A stretch of DNA of 64,000 nucleotides. Origin: Proteobacteria bacterium UBA981 (GTDB taxonomy: Bacteria; Pseudomonadota; Gammaproteobacteria; Ga0077536). Location of the stretch: contig DBBP01000027.1 in the NCBI GenBank assembly GCA_002292285.1, forward strand, positions 28,732 to 92,731. The letters are read 5' to 3'. Every line of letters begins with the position of its first letter. The first letter of the stretch is position 1. Of this stretch, positions 51,597-61,619 are shown one piece after another. Both the position numbers and the translations under genes were made by a program. The notes under the pieces are model-generated. The model had not been told where the DNA came from and ran no database searches. It saw nothing but the letters and a program-made list of their open reading frames with translations.

Positions 51597-53429
51597 ATGA
51601 ACGAATTGAAAGAAGTCCTGCGCGCGACCCTCGGTGAGATCGATTTCGACCCGAACGAACTCAAGGCCCGCTACCTCAGCGAACGCGATAAACGTCTGCG
51701 CGAAGATGCCAACGACCAGTACATCGAAGTAAAGGGGGATTTTTCCAACTACGTCGACGACCCCTATGCCGAGCGCATCGAACGTGAACCGGTTTTCGAC
51801 GAAGTCGAAATAGCCGTGATTGGCGGAGGTTTTGGCGGCCTGATGATGGGTGGGCGCTTGCGCGAAGCGGGCTACGAAGATCTGCGTGTGATTGAACAAG
51901 GTGGCGACTTTGGCGGTACCTGGTACTGGAACCGCTATCCGGGCGCGATGTGCGACGTCGAATCCTATTGTTATCTACCGATGCTCGAAGAACTGAATTA
52001 CGTCCCTAAGCATAAGTATTCATTCGCGCCCGAAATCATGGCGCATTCGAAAAATATCGCCAAGCACTACCGGCTCTACGACAACGCGCTATTACAAACC
52101 ACAGTTACCGGCATGACGTGGGATGACGCAGATGAGAAATGGGTCATTGAGACCAATCGCGGCGACCGCTTCAAGGCGCGTTTCGTGGCAATGGCGAACG
52201 GCCCTTTGAGCCGTCCTAAATTGCCCGGCATCCCAGGCATAGATTCATTCAAAGGACACACGTTTCATACGAGCCGTTGGGACTACGATTACACCGGCGG
52301 TGACAGCGCGGGGGGCTTGAACAAACTAGCCGACAAGAAAGTCGGCATTATCGGCACCGGCGCGACCGCAGTGCAGTGTATCCCGCACCTCGGCGATTCA
52401 GCCGAACAGCTATATGTATTCCAACGCACGCCATCCTCGGTCGATGTTCGTAACAACCGCGAAACCGATCCACAGTGGCGTGAGTCGCTCGAGCCAGGCT
52501 GGCAAGAGCGTCGCATGGACAATTTCAACATCCTCGTGAGTGGCGGCGATCAGGATGAGGATTTAGTCGCCGACGGATGGACCGATATTTTTCGCAACCT
52601 CACCGGCGTTGCGGCCAAAACCGCCTCGCGCAAATTAGGCCGACGCCTGAGCAGCGTGGAAAAAGGTGCGTTGATGGAGATGGCGGACTACAAAAAGATG
52701 AACACCGTGCGCGCGCGCACCGATGCCATCGTCAGCGATAGTGAAACCGCCGAGAAGCTCAAGCCCTGGTATCGTCAGTTCTGCAAACGCCCGTGCTTTC
52801 ACGATGACTATCTGCCGACTTTTAATCGCCCCAATGTAGAGCTGGTGGATACCGCAGGCCGCGGCGTCGATCGTGTGACAGAAAATGGCGTCGTCGTTGA
52901 CGGTCAGGAGTACGAACTCGATTGCCTGATTTTTGCGACCGGCTTTGAAGTCGGCACCAGCTATACCCGTCGCGCGGGTTACGACATTGTTGGCAAGGGC
53001 GGCCAGGTGTTAAGTGAAAAATGGACAGATGGATTGCGTACCTTGCATGGCTTGCAAACCAACGGCTTCCCGAATTGCTTTTTCCTCGGTTTTACCCAGA
53101 GCGCGGTGACGGTCAACGTGCCACAGTCGCTGAAGGAGCAGGCCCGTCACGTGACTTACATCCTCGATCAAATAAAGGCGCGCAACGGCAAGACTGTCGA
53201 GGCAACAGAACAGGGCGAGCTGGATTGGGTCGCGGAGATGAACAGCAAGGCCAAAATGGGTGAGCAATTTCGCGCCGAATGTACGCCGGGCTACTACAAC
53301 AATGAAGGCAAGACGGGTAACCCGAACGGGTTTTTCTCGTTCGCCTATGGTGCTGGCCCGTTGCGCTTCTTTGAGATCCTGCAGGAGTGGCGCAACGACG
53401 GCACGCTTGAGGGTTGTGAAATTCGCTAG
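51597..53429 (+). CDS. Baeyer-Villiger monooxygenase
   Basis: A 610-residue class B flavoprotein. The FAD motif is VIGGGFGGLMMGGRL at about residue 76. FGGTWYWNRYPGAMCDVESY is a BVMO core signature. FKGHTFHTSRWDYDY at about residue 218 is the diagnostic BVMO fingerprint (FxGxxxHxxxW). GIIGTGATAVQCI is the NADPH motif. The 75-residue N-terminal extension before the first Rossmann motif is also found in larger BVMOs acting on macrocyclic or steroid ketones. It inserts oxygen next to a ketone to give an ester or lactone with NADPH and O2. It is transcribed alone. Confidence 0.92.
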   Translation: MNELKEVLRATLGEIDFDPNELKARYLSERDKRLREDANDQYIEVKGDFSNYVDDPYAERIEREPVFDEVEIAVIGGGFGGLMMGGRLREAGYEDLRVIEQGGDFGGTWYWNRYPGAMCDVESYCYLPMLEELNYVPKHKYSFAPEIMAHSKNIAKHYRLYDNALLQTTVTGMTWDDADEKWVIETNRGDRFKARFVAMANGPLSRPKLPGIPGIDSFKGHTFHTSRWDYDYTGGDSAGGLNKLADKKVGIIGTGATAVQCIPHLGDSAEQLYVFQRTPSSVDVRNNRETDPQWRESLEPGWQERRMDNFNILVSGGDQDEDLVADGWTDIFRNLTGVAAKTASRKLGRRLSSVEKGALMEMADYKKMNTVRARTDAIVSDSETAEKLKPWYRQFCKRPCFHDDYLPTFNRPNVELVDTAGRGVDRVTENGVVVDGQEYELDCLIFATGFEVGTSYTRRAGYDIVGKGGQVLSEKWTDGLRTLHGLQTNGFPNCFFLGFTQSAVTVNVPQSLKEQARHVTYILDQIKARNGKTVEATEQGELDWVAEMNSKAKMGEQFRAECTPGYYNNEGKTGNPNGFFSFAYGAGPLRFFEILQEWRNDGTLEGCEIR

Positions 53430-53591
53430 CCGACAACGCTGCTGTGGGCTGGCCGCGCGATAGCGTGCTCAGCCTGAGTGCATATTCTGCTGTGCCGTAC
53501 TCAGTCGCAACTGTCGACCCGTTAGGCGCAGCCCGTTCATGACCCAACTCCTACCCGCCACAGCCGGCTACGCCCGCCTACGTTTCGAGAC

Positions 53592-56500
53592 ATGAAAATC
53601 ACCCGCCAGCACATTCGTGAAGCAACCGGTAATGCGGCATTTGCCCGTGGACGCGAGTATTTCGAACGGGGCCGAGTGGTGCGCCTGAAGGCGAGCGGAA
53701 GCGGCGCTACGATAAACATTCGCGCAGAGACACTCGGAAATAGCCAACACGCTTACGTACAAGACGTGCAGTTGGAGCGCTTACCGTACACCGTCGATAT
53801 CGATGGCGAGTGCTCGTGCCCGGTTGGTTATAACTGCAAGCATATCGCTGCCGTGTGTCTCAGCTATCACAGCGCCCCCCAGGGTTCCGAAGAAAGTGCG
53901 AGCGGCGGGAAAAATGTCCTGCAGCGTTGGTTGCGCGAGTTCGCCGAAAGCCAGCGCAAAGATTCGGAGGTGGCGACCAAGCGCGCCGAATTCGTCGCCT
54001 ATGTATTGACCCCGGAAAGTGCCGGGTACGCCGGCGAAGCGGAATCAATCGCGATTGAGACACGCGTCGTAAAGCATAAGAAAAATGGTACTGGCCTAAC
54101 TAAAGGGCGCCACCTCGAACTGTTCAGCTTGCGCTATGACCACCTCGCCGTGGCGAGCGCCACGCCTCGTGACCGCGACATTGCCCGCTTGCTTAGCGCT
54201 GGTGCCGATGGACTGCGCGGTGGGTTGTTACAAGGCCAACTCGGTTATCTGGCGCTACAACACCTGGTCGAATCCGGCTGCTGCTTCTGGGTATCGACCG
54301 ACAACCCGCCACTGCGCGCCGGGGCAGCTCGTCCACTGCACATGCGCTGGGCGAGTTCACGTGACGACGACATGCTCGAACTCGAACTCGGGGTCGCCGA
54401 TGACGCACTGCTGCTACCCACTGAGCCACCGAGCTATCTCGATCCCCTGCGCGGAGAAATTGGCGATGTCGACGCGGGGGGACTCACGCGAGCGCATATC
54501 GAGTTGCTCGAACGGGCGCCACTGGTGCAAGCCGAAGATGCCGAAGCGTTTAGTACTGAATTGGTAAAAAGCTGTCCGGAAGTGCGTATGCCGCTACCGA
54601 CCGCGCTGGCTATCCGGGAGATCGAGGCGCACGCGCCAACGCCGCGTATCGTGCTCGGCGCGGACAATTTTGACGGCGTTACCCAGCATGTCGTGTGGAT
54701 CGAATTTGGCTATGCCGGTGTCAACGTGCCAGCCTTGCCGATGAACGCTGTGCACATTAGTTCATCTGACGGAGACATGGTCAGAATCGCGCGCAACACT
54801 GATGCCGAACGCGAGTGTCTCGATCAACTCGCCGCGCTCGGCTTCGAGCTTCTACGCTCACCGATAGACAACCAGCCTGTGCTACCCGCAGCCTGCATCG
54901 CCAATGGTGCGAGTGCTTATGAAAATGCCGGCCTGTGGTCCCGTTTTATCAGTGAACATCGCGACGCCCTGACCGCACAGGGCTGGCAGGTTAGCGTCGC
55001 GGATAGCTTTCTGCTCAGCTTTGAAGCGGGTGATGTGGCCGGAGAGTTCGCCCACGACACTGACAATCCGGACTGGTTCGCTCTCGGCTTCGAACTCAAA
55101 GTCGGAGAGCAAACTCTGCCACTGCTGGATGCCATCGCGCCGCTCCTCGATAGCGACTGGTCGCAGCTGCCGGATCCCGTCACCATCGCGCTCGACGACT
55201 ATCGCTTCGTTGATATTCCCGCCGACCGTCTGCGCCCGGTGTTGGATACCCTGCGCGCCCTGTTCGAGGGTTCAGGAAGGGTTCCCGACGAACACATCAA
55301 ATTGTCGCGCTACGACGCTATGGCGCTGAACTCGTTTGACGAGCATGGCGTTACGCTGCGTGGCGGCGAGTTGCTGCAGTCGCTTGGCCGCCGACTCGCC
55401 GATTTCAACGGCATCGAAGCGGTCGCTGTCCCGGAAGAGTTTCATGCCGAACTACGCGACTACCAGCAGCTCGGTCTTAACTGGCTGCAGTTTTTGCGCG
55501 CCTACGATTTTAACGGTGTGTTGGCCGACGACATGGGCCTCGGCAAAACCGTGCAGACCCTGGCTCACTTGCTGATCGAGAAACAAGCGGGTCGCCTGGA
55601 TCGACCCGCTTTGCTGGTCGCGCCGACGAGCCTGATGGGGAACTGGCAACGCGAGGCGGCACGCTTCGCGCCTGACTTGCGCGTCATCGTGCTGCACGGG
55701 AGCGATCGTTTTCGGCACTTCGCGCAGATTGGTAAAGCTGACTTGGTCCTGACGACTTACGCACTGGTGCCACGCGATGCCAATGAGCTACTTCGCGAGC
55801 ACTTTCACACTGTCATTCTCGATGAAGCGCAGATGGTGAAAAATCCGCGCTCAAAGTCTGCGCAAATGGTTCGCCAGCTACATAGTGACCATCGCCTGTG
55901 CCTGACAGGTACACCGATGGAAAATCACCTCGGCGAATTGTGGGCCTTGTTCGATTTTCTGATGCCGGGCTTTCTCGGCGACGAGAATACCTTTAAACGA
56001 TGCTATCGCACGCCCATCGAACGACACGGCGATGATGATCAGCGCGAGCGACTGGCGCAACGTGTGCAACCCTTTATGTTGCGGCGAACCAAGCATGAAG
56101 TCGCCAGTGAATTGCCACCAAAAACCGAGATCGTGCAGATGGCGACGTTCGAGCCTGAGCAAGCCGAACTGTATGAAAGTATTCGCGTGGCCATGAACGA
56201 CAAGGTCCGTGCGGCGATTGCGCGCCAGGGCATGGACCGCAGCCACATCACCATCCTCGACGCGTTGCTGAAATTGCGCCAGACCTGTTGTGATCCCCGC
56301 TTGTTGTCGCTCGAAAGTGCGGCGGATGTACACAGCTCTGCGAAATTTGAACTCCTGTTCGACATGCTACCTGCCCAGCTCGACGAAGGTCGGCGCATTC
56401 TGGTGTTCTCGCAATTCACCAGCATGCTGGCCCTGATTGAAGCCGAACTGGATGTCCGGGACATTGACTACACCTTGCTCACTGGCTCCACCCGCGATCG

Positions 56501-56849
56501 GGACGCGGCCATCGAGCGTTTTCGCTCTGGCGAGGTGAGCTTGTTTTTAATCAGCCTCAAGGCTGGTGGCGTTGGTCTCAATCTGAGCGAAGCAGATACG
56601 GTCATTCATTACGACCCGTGGTGGAACCCGGCTGTAGAAGACCAGGCGACGGATCGGGCGCACCGCATCGGTCAGCAGCAGCCCGTCTTCGTGTACAAAT
56701 TGATTGTTGAAAATAGCGTTGAAGAGAAGCTACTGGCACTGCAAGCGCACAAGCGGCAGCTGGCGCAGGGCATTTACGGGCAAACTGAAGGTGGCGCCAG
56801 TCTGACTTTCGATGCCCAACAGCTCGAGGAGTTGCTGGGGCCGCTATAA
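53592..56849 (+). CDS. SWIM-zinc-finger SNF2-family helicase-like ATPase
   Basis: A 1085-residue protein. The N-terminus has a SWIM zinc finger (CSCPVGYNCKHIAAV, about residues 75-90). Next comes a long region of unassigned fold, then a SNF2/RapA-type motor. Motor motifs are DDMGLGKTVQTL (motif I, about 646), DEAQMVKN (motif II), LTGTPMEN (motif III), and the late SLKAGGVGLNLSEADTVIHY and QATDRAHRIGQ (motifs V and VI). These ATPases translocate on DNA or remodel nucleoprotein; the bacterial role is usually unknown, perhaps transcription recycling or repair. Full length for this type. ATG 53592. Confidence 0.9.
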   Translation: MKITRQHIREATGNAAFARGREYFERGRVVRLKASGSGATINIRAETLGNSQHAYVQDVQLERLPYTVDIDGECSCPVGYNCKHIAAVCLSYHSAPQGSEESASGGKNVLQRWLREFAESQRKDSEVATKRAEFVAYVLTPESAGYAGEAESIAIETRVVKHKKNGTGLTKGRHLELFSLRYDHLAVASATPRDRDIARLLSAGADGLRGGLLQGQLGYLALQHLVESGCCFWVSTDNPPLRAGAARPLHMRWASSRDDDMLELELGVADDALLLPTEPPSYLDPLRGEIGDVDAGGLTRAHIELLERAPLVQAEDAEAFSTELVKSCPEVRMPLPTALAIREIEAHAPTPRIVLGADNFDGVTQHVVWIEFGYAGVNVPALPMNAVHISSSDGDMVRIARNTDAERECLDQLAALGFELLRSPIDNQPVLPAACIANGASAYENAGLWSRFISEHRDALTAQGWQVSVADSFLLSFEAGDVAGEFAHDTDNPDWFALGFELKVGEQTLPLLDAIAPLLDSDWSQLPDPVTIALDDYRFVDIPADRLRPVLDTLRALFEGSGRVPDEHIKLSRYDAMALNSFDEHGVTLRGGELLQSLGRRLADFNGIEAVAVPEEFHAELRDYQQLGLNWLQFLRAYDFNGVLADDMGLGKTVQTLAHLLIEKQAGRLDRPALLVAPTSLMGNWQREAARFAPDLRVIVLHGSDRFRHFAQIGKADLVLTTYALVPRDANELLREHFHTVILDEAQMVKNPRSKSAQMVRQLHSDHRLCLTGTPMENHLGELWALFDFLMPGFLGDENTFKRCYRTPIERHGDDDQRERLAQRVQPFMLRRTKHEVASELPPKTEIVQMATFEPEQAELYESIRVAMNDKVRAAIARQGMDRSHITILDALLKLRQTCCDPRLLSLESAADVHSSAKFELLFDMLPAQLDEGRRILVFSQFTSMLALIEAELDVRDIDYTLLTGSTRDRDAAIERFRSGEVSLFLISLKAGGVGLNLSEADTVIHYDPWWNPAVEDQATDRAHRIGQQQPVFVYKLIVENSVEEKLLALQAHKRQLAQGIYGQTEGGASLTFDAQQLEELLGPL

Positions 56850-57227
56850 AGCGCTTCTCGGGCTTCACCTGACCGCATCGGCCGGCCGGCGTGCAGGCTG
56901 CAATACCTTGAGTACGGTGCGGTTCAAGGCGAAGGCATCCTTCCGGTGGCGCAAATCTGCCGCCCACTGCTTGGCGCAGCAGCGTATTCGCCACCTCCAT
57001 CAACCTTCTTGCCACGGGCCGAGACGAGGAACCCTCCTTGGGACCAGGCCAGTGCAGAACCGCGTGGGACGATAATCAAGTTTCGACTCGCCAACGAAAT
57101 ACGACGAGCCAGGCGCCGCGCCCTCCTCCGATCTACGCGAAGTTTCTACTGCTGCCTCGATTCGCTTACTCTCAACAGGTCCGCTCGACACGCGGTGTCG
57201 GGCACGCGCTATGAGGAGCACGAGAGT
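56850..57227. other. Intergenic region before LLM gene
   Basis: About 380 bases. Frames cross it on both strands, but none shows family motifs. It is probably the leader of the LLM gene at 57228. Confidence 0.35.
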
Positions 57228-58088
57228 ATGGATTTCGGCATCGTTTGTTTCGCCACCGACAGCAGCATTGAACCGCAGGATTTAGGACCCGCGCTTGAGC
57301 AGCGCGGCTTCGAATCGCTGTTCTATGCAGAGCACACCCACATTCCCATCAGCCGTCGCTCACCTTTTATCGGCGGCGGCGATCTCGCACCGATGTATTG
57401 GCACAGTCATGATCAGTTCATCGCTCTGACCATGGCCGCGGCACATACTAAGACTCTGAAGCTCGGCACCGGTATTACCCTGCTCACCGAACACGATCCG
57501 ATAAACCTGGCCAAGGCCACCGCGTCACTCGATAGGCTCTCCGGCGGCCGCCTGATATTCGGTATTGGCGCCGGCTGGAACGCCGAAGAGATGGAAGATC
57601 ACGGGGTCGCTTTCGTTGACCGCTGGAAAGTAACGCGTGAACACATGCTCGCCATCCGCTCGATCTGGACCGAAGACGAGCCTGAGTTTCACGGCGACTT
57701 CGTCGATTTTCCGCCGATGTGGTGCTGGCCGAAACCTACACAATCGGACGGACCACCGGTCCTCATGGGCGCGTATTCAAAATACGTGCCTGCACGCATT
57801 GCAGAGTACTGCGACGGCTGGATGCCGATTGAAGGTCTGCTCGAAGACATCCCCACCGCGCTCGAGGACATTCGCGCGGCCATGGTGGACCGCGGACGTG
57901 ATCCGGCGTCGCTGGACGTGACGGTTCTCGCCGAAGTGCGCGAACGTGAAGGCTTTGACCCGGTACGCCTGGAACGCATGGTGCGAGCGGGCGCGAACCG
58001 CGTACTCCTGCCGTTCGCGGACCACAACTACGACGAGGCACTAAAAGTGCTCGACGACTATGCGGCCATGATTGCGCGCTTCGACTAG
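57228..58088 (+). CDS. LLM class flavin-dependent oxidoreductase (TIGR03619-like)
   Basis: A 286-residue luciferase-fold protein. MDFGIVCFATDSSIEPQDLG opens the barrel. ESLFYAEHTHIPISRRSPF carries the EHTHIP motif typical of the TIGR03619 family. KLGTGITLLTEHDPINLAKA and GRLIFGIGAGWNAEEMEDHG form the flavin site. It is shorter than most LLM proteins but complete for this branch. Start ATG 57228 has GAGGAG upstream; the longer frame from 56946 is not protein-like. TIGR03619 proteins are often called F420-dependent; not established here. Confidence 0.87.
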   Translation: MDFGIVCFATDSSIEPQDLGPALEQRGFESLFYAEHTHIPISRRSPFIGGGDLAPMYWHSHDQFIALTMAAAHTKTLKLGTGITLLTEHDPINLAKATASLDRLSGGRLIFGIGAGWNAEEMEDHGVAFVDRWKVTREHMLAIRSIWTEDEPEFHGDFVDFPPMWCWPKPTQSDGPPVLMGAYSKYVPARIAEYCDGWMPIEGLLEDIPTALEDIRAAMVDRGRDPASLDVTVLAEVREREGFDPVRLERMVRAGANRVLLPFADHNYDEALKVLDDYAAMIARFD

Positions 58089-58143
58089 CGACAACGATGT
58101 CGGACCTGTTTTTAGCCGGGCAGCATGGCGGTATTGCTGACCG

Positions 58144-58165
58144 CCCGGCCCGGCCCGGCCCGGCC
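58144..58165. repeat. CCCGG tandem repeat
   Basis: Four full copies of CCCGG plus a partial copy lie between the LLM and gamma-glutamylcyclotransferase-like genes. It is a short simple repeat with no evident function and a likely site of slippage. Confidence 0.6.
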
Positions 58166-58256
58166 GAGCTTCGTTGTGCACTGTCCGGCACCCTTTACCG
58201 ACTCGCTTCGCTGTGAGATCGCCGACGGATGATGATGCGAATGGGTAATCCGTCCA

Positions 58257-58769
58257 GTGTCTGAAGACGCCGCCAACTCGGGACTCGAATGGTACTTCGC
58301 GTATGGCAGCAACCTGGCGCCTGATACTTTTTGTCGGCGCCGCCGCATGCAACCGCAAAACGCCGTCTGCGCGTGTCTGGAAAACTTCTCGCTGGTTTTC
58401 GACTTGCCAGTTGGCCCGAGTAATCGTGGCGTCGCGAATGTGGTTATGCAGCAGGGCGAAGAAGTCTGGGGAGTGGCCTACCAGATCAGTCGAGCCGAAG
58501 GGAAACGTCTCGATCGCAGCGAGGGTGTGCACCGCGGCTATTATCGACGCATCGGGATATCGGTACAGGTTCGCGGCGAGAACCCGCTACAGGGTTTTAC
58601 CTATACCTCCGGGCGCGGCCGCCCCAACCGACTCCCGTCGGCACGTTATCTCGGTTTGCTGGTAACTGGCGCGCGCCACCACAGTTTGCCGGAAGCGTGG
58701 CTCGCGCGCCTGCAGGCATGGCCACTGGCGACCGACGAGCGCAGCAGCCGCCAGGGTGACCTGTTCTAG
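58257..58769 (+). CDS. Gamma-glutamylcyclotransferase family protein
   Basis: A 170-residue protein with the AIG2/GGCT fold. WYFAYGSNLAPDTF is the YGSN substrate-binding motif. VWGVAYQISRAEGKRLDRSE contains the segment that usually supplies the catalytic Glu, here probably Glu of DRSEGVHRGYY. GGCT enzymes release 5-oxoproline from gamma-glutamyl amino acids. Start GTG 58257; the ribosome site is weak. It is convergent with the MaoC gene. Confidence 0.82.
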   Translation: MSEDAANSGLEWYFAYGSNLAPDTFCRRRRMQPQNAVCACLENFSLVFDLPVGPSNRGVANVVMQQGEEVWGVAYQISRAEGKRLDRSEGVHRGYYRRIGISVQVRGENPLQGFTYTSGRGRPNRLPSARYLGLLVTGARHHSLPEAWLARLQAWPLATDERSSRQGDLF

Positions 58770-58775
58770 GCCCGC

Positions 58776-59234
58776 TCAGGGATAGACGATACTCAGGCCT
58801 TCGGCAATGAGTGCGGGCCGTTCCTGCCCTTCGATTTCGATGATGTTCTCGAAAATCATGCGAATGCCGTCGTCCTTAACGTCTTCCGCGGCCATCAAAT
58901 TCTGGCGCAGGCGCACGCGGGAATCGACTGCTACCGGCGCAGTAAACCGCAATTTATTGAGGCCATAGTTAACCCCTCGGCTGCGATGCGTAATGCTCCA
59001 GATATTCGCACCCAGGCGCGGTACCAGCGAGAGGGTCAGGAAACCGTGGGCGATGGTTTTGCCGCCCGGCATCTCGGTTTTGGCACGCTCAACATCGACA
59101 TGAATCCACTGGTGATCGCCGGTCGCGTCGGCGAATTTATCAATCATTTCCTGGTCGACGGTGACCCATTCGGACACGCCGAAGTCTTCGCCGACGTGGT
59201 TTTTCATATCTTTCGGGTATTCAATTTCGCGCAT
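58776..59234 (-). CDS. MaoC-like (R)-specific enoyl-CoA hydratase
   Basis: A 152-residue hot-dog protein. ADATGDHQWIHVDVERA contains the catalytic Asp and His of the R-hydratase motif. KTIAHGFLTLSLVP is the following helix motif, and VNYGLNKLRFTAPV a conserved strand. It hydrates trans-2-enoyl-CoA to (R)-3-hydroxyacyl-CoA. Length matches NodN/MaoC single-domain members. No thiolase is adjacent, so it may support general acyl-CoA turnover. Confidence 0.87.
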   Translation of the reverse strand: MREIEYPKDMKNHVGEDFGVSEWVTVDQEMIDKFADATGDHQWIHVDVERAKTEMPGGKTIAHGFLTLSLVPRLGANIWSITHRSRGVNYGLNKLRFTAPVAVDSRVRLRQNLMAAEDVKDDGIRMIFENIIEIEGQERPALIAEGLSIVYP

Positions 59235-59749
59235 GTTTCAAGTTCCTTCAATGGTCTTCGTTGCAGCCCGCTACGGGTGACGTAATAAAGTCCGGACCGC
59301 GCCGAATCAGCTGAGCTTACTACCGGTGAGACGCAACCGGCACCGGCGTTACAGGTCGGCAATCATAAGCGCAAGATAGCGAACTGAGAAGCTGCACCGG
59401 CGGATACAGTCAAGCGCGGCACTTGCGCACGGTCTGCAGCGTCTGGTGTTTAGCTGGACGGTAAAGTCGCGTGTTCCTCGCTGGATGATTTTCGTGCGCC
59501 GTTACGCGCACCGCCGCCTTGAGGTGGTTAACCCGACTCGCAAAGATTCCACGCCCGCATGGATGCCCCGTCCCTGTGGTGCTTTCTGTGTCCCTAGCAA
59601 ATACTAAAGGGCTACCGTACCGCGCTCCCCGAGCGCTACAGGTGCGACAGACCCTCAAAATTCCCCCCACGCCGGCGTTGCTTCGACACGCCGTAATGCG
59701 GTGCATAAATTTCGTATTCAGCGAGACTGGTCAGGTCTCTGCATGTCCA
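59235..59749. other. Intergenic region between MaoC and TcuA-like genes
   Basis: About 515 bases. A minus-strand frame at 59410-59706 could encode 98 residues, but it shows no family motif, hydrophobic segment or clear ribosome site. I see no tRNA or strong hairpin. Confidence 0.35.
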
Positions 59750-61240
59750 TCAAGATGCCAGGGCGTGGCGCCCCGCTGCGGTGCCAGCGATACGCCCGAA
59801 TACGGCGCCATTCGTCAGCCCCGATCCACCCGGATAGTTGAAGTAAAACAACCCGCCGACAATTTCGCCGGCGGCATACAGCCCCCCGATGGCTTGTTGG
59901 TTAGTACCGATGACTTCGGCTTGCGGGTTCGTTCGCAGCCCGCCGAAAGTAAATGTGATGCCACACGTCACCGCATAAGCTTCGAAGGGAGGCGTGTCGA
60001 GCACATTGGCCCAGTTGCTTTTATTGACCGCTAAACCGTCGGTACTGCGGCCGTCTTTGATATTCGGGTTAAATGTTTTGCTGCGGTCCACTGCAGCGTT
60101 ATACGAGCGCACCGTCTCGAGAAACCCTTGCGGGTCGACGTCATCGAGTTGCTGGGCCAGCGCTTCGAGCGTGTCGGCAGACACCTTCGTGACTTGCGTG
60201 ATGCGATATTCGTCGCGCAGTAAATGGGCTACTTGTTGGTCAAAGACTTGCCAGGCGAACTGCCCCGGCTGAGCGAGAATCCGCGCGCCGTACTTGGCGT
60301 AAGTGTAATTGCGGAAATCGGCACCCTCGTCGACGAAACGCTGGCCATCAGCATTCACCATAATGCCGAATGGGTAAGAGTGTTTCTGAAATCCGTCACC
60401 GACTGCCAGATCACCGAATTCCGGAGCATTGCGCTCCCAGCCGACCGCATGACAGCCAGACCAGTTACCGCGTGTGGCAGCACCTGCTGCAACAGCCATG
60501 CGAATGCCATCGCCGGTATTGAAAGCCGAGCCGCGTACCTTTGCTGTTTCCCAACCGCTACCGAGATAACGGGTTCGCCACTCTGGGTTGGCCTGAAACC
60601 CGCCGCACGCAAGTACTACTGCGCGCGCTCTAATGATGACCTCGCGCCCGCCGATGCGTGCGTGCAGAGCGCTGATACCCGCATCGCCACGTTCGAGCGC
60701 GTAAGCATCCGCGTCATACATCGGGGTCACGCCGCGCGCCGCCAGCGCTGCGTACAGGGCGTCCACAAGACCCGGGCCACCGCCCGAAACTTCCAGCGTT
60801 AATCCACCCCAGAATTTGAAGCGGCCGTCGACCTTGAAAGCCTGGCGGCCGTAGATCGGGACAAAGCGCACGCCCAGTTCGCGCATCCAGTTCAGCGTCG
60901 GCCGGCTCTGCCGGACGAGCGTTTCACTGAGGTCCGGATCGCATTGATAGGATGTCACTCGCGCCAGATCATCAAGAAACTGGCCCTCGCTATAGGACCC
61001 GAAATCCGTACTGGTTCGTTCTTCTGCAGTGAGATCCGGTACCAGCTGCTCGATGTCAGCAAGGCCGTTGTAGGCAAAGCGCATCGCACCCGCTGTGAAC
61101 GCCGTGTTCCCACCACGCAATGCGGGTGGCGCGCGCTCCAGAACAATCACTTCCGCCCCCTGCTCACAAGCCGCCAGCGCGGCACAACAGGCAGCGTTGC
61201 CGGCACCAACAATAACAACGTCTGTGTTCAGAACTTGCAT
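59750..61240 (-). CDS. FAD-dependent dehydrogenase (tricarballylate dehydrogenase/fumarate-reductase flavoprotein-like)
   Basis: A 496-residue flavoprotein. DVVIVGAGNAACCAALAACE is the FAD motif, with RGGNTAFTAGAMRFAYNG after it as in TcuA. VVLACGGFQANPEWRTRYLG and the C-terminal ITFTFGGLRTNPQAEV and YNYPGGSGLTNG-like segments form the FAD/substrate site of the fumarate reductase/KSTD superfamily. TcuA oxidises tricarballylate to cis-aconitate; relatives include steroid delta-1 dehydrogenases. No TcuB or TcuC gene is adjacent, so substrate is uncertain. Confidence 0.85.
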   Translation of the reverse strand: MQVLNTDVVIVGAGNAACCAALAACEQGAEVIVLERAPPALRGGNTAFTAGAMRFAYNGLADIEQLVPDLTAEERTSTDFGSYSEGQFLDDLARVTSYQCDPDLSETLVRQSRPTLNWMRELGVRFVPIYGRQAFKVDGRFKFWGGLTLEVSGGGPGLVDALYAALAARGVTPMYDADAYALERGDAGISALHARIGGREVIIRARAVVLACGGFQANPEWRTRYLGSGWETAKVRGSAFNTGDGIRMAVAAGAATRGNWSGCHAVGWERNAPEFGDLAVGDGFQKHSYPFGIMVNADGQRFVDEGADFRNYTYAKYGARILAQPGQFAWQVFDQQVAHLLRDEYRITQVTKVSADTLEALAQQLDDVDPQGFLETVRSYNAAVDRSKTFNPNIKDGRSTDGLAVNKSNWANVLDTPPFEAYAVTCGITFTFGGLRTNPQAEVIGTNQQAIGGLYAAGEIVGGLFYFNYPGGSGLTNGAVFGRIAGTAAGRHALAS

Positions 61241-61619
61241 TAATCAGGGCTCAGGGAAATGACCCCAGTCTATGGGCGGCTGTGGCAGACGGGCAACTGG
61301 ATCGATGGAACGGGGTCTGCGAAATCACCCTTGCGTGGCGATGCGGGGCGCCGTGATCACGGCGAATTTCTGTGCCGCATGAATGAAGCCGATTTATGCC
61401 AAAGAATTGCCGACCACACAATTCGTAGCGCAAATTGCATCGTCATCCCTCAAAGAGCCCCTAAAAAGCGCGCTGGAAACGCGGATTGGACACAAAGCGG
61501 CTCTGGCGACATAGAATGCGCGCTCGCTAATTCCCGGGCCCGCCACAATGATCCGTCCCCGAGACGAAGATCGCGCGCTGCGGAACCGATTTGAGATAGA
61601 GCAAAGGAACACCAGATAT
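61241..61619. other. Intergenic region between divergent TcuA-like and MMPL genes
   Basis: About 380 bases that probably carry two divergent promoters. No coding sequence with recognisable motifs on either strand. Confidence 0.35.

Noticed and set aside
59410..59706. A 98-residue minus-strand reading frame.
   Set aside because: No family motif, no ribosome site, no protein-like composition; probably chance in GC-rich sequence.
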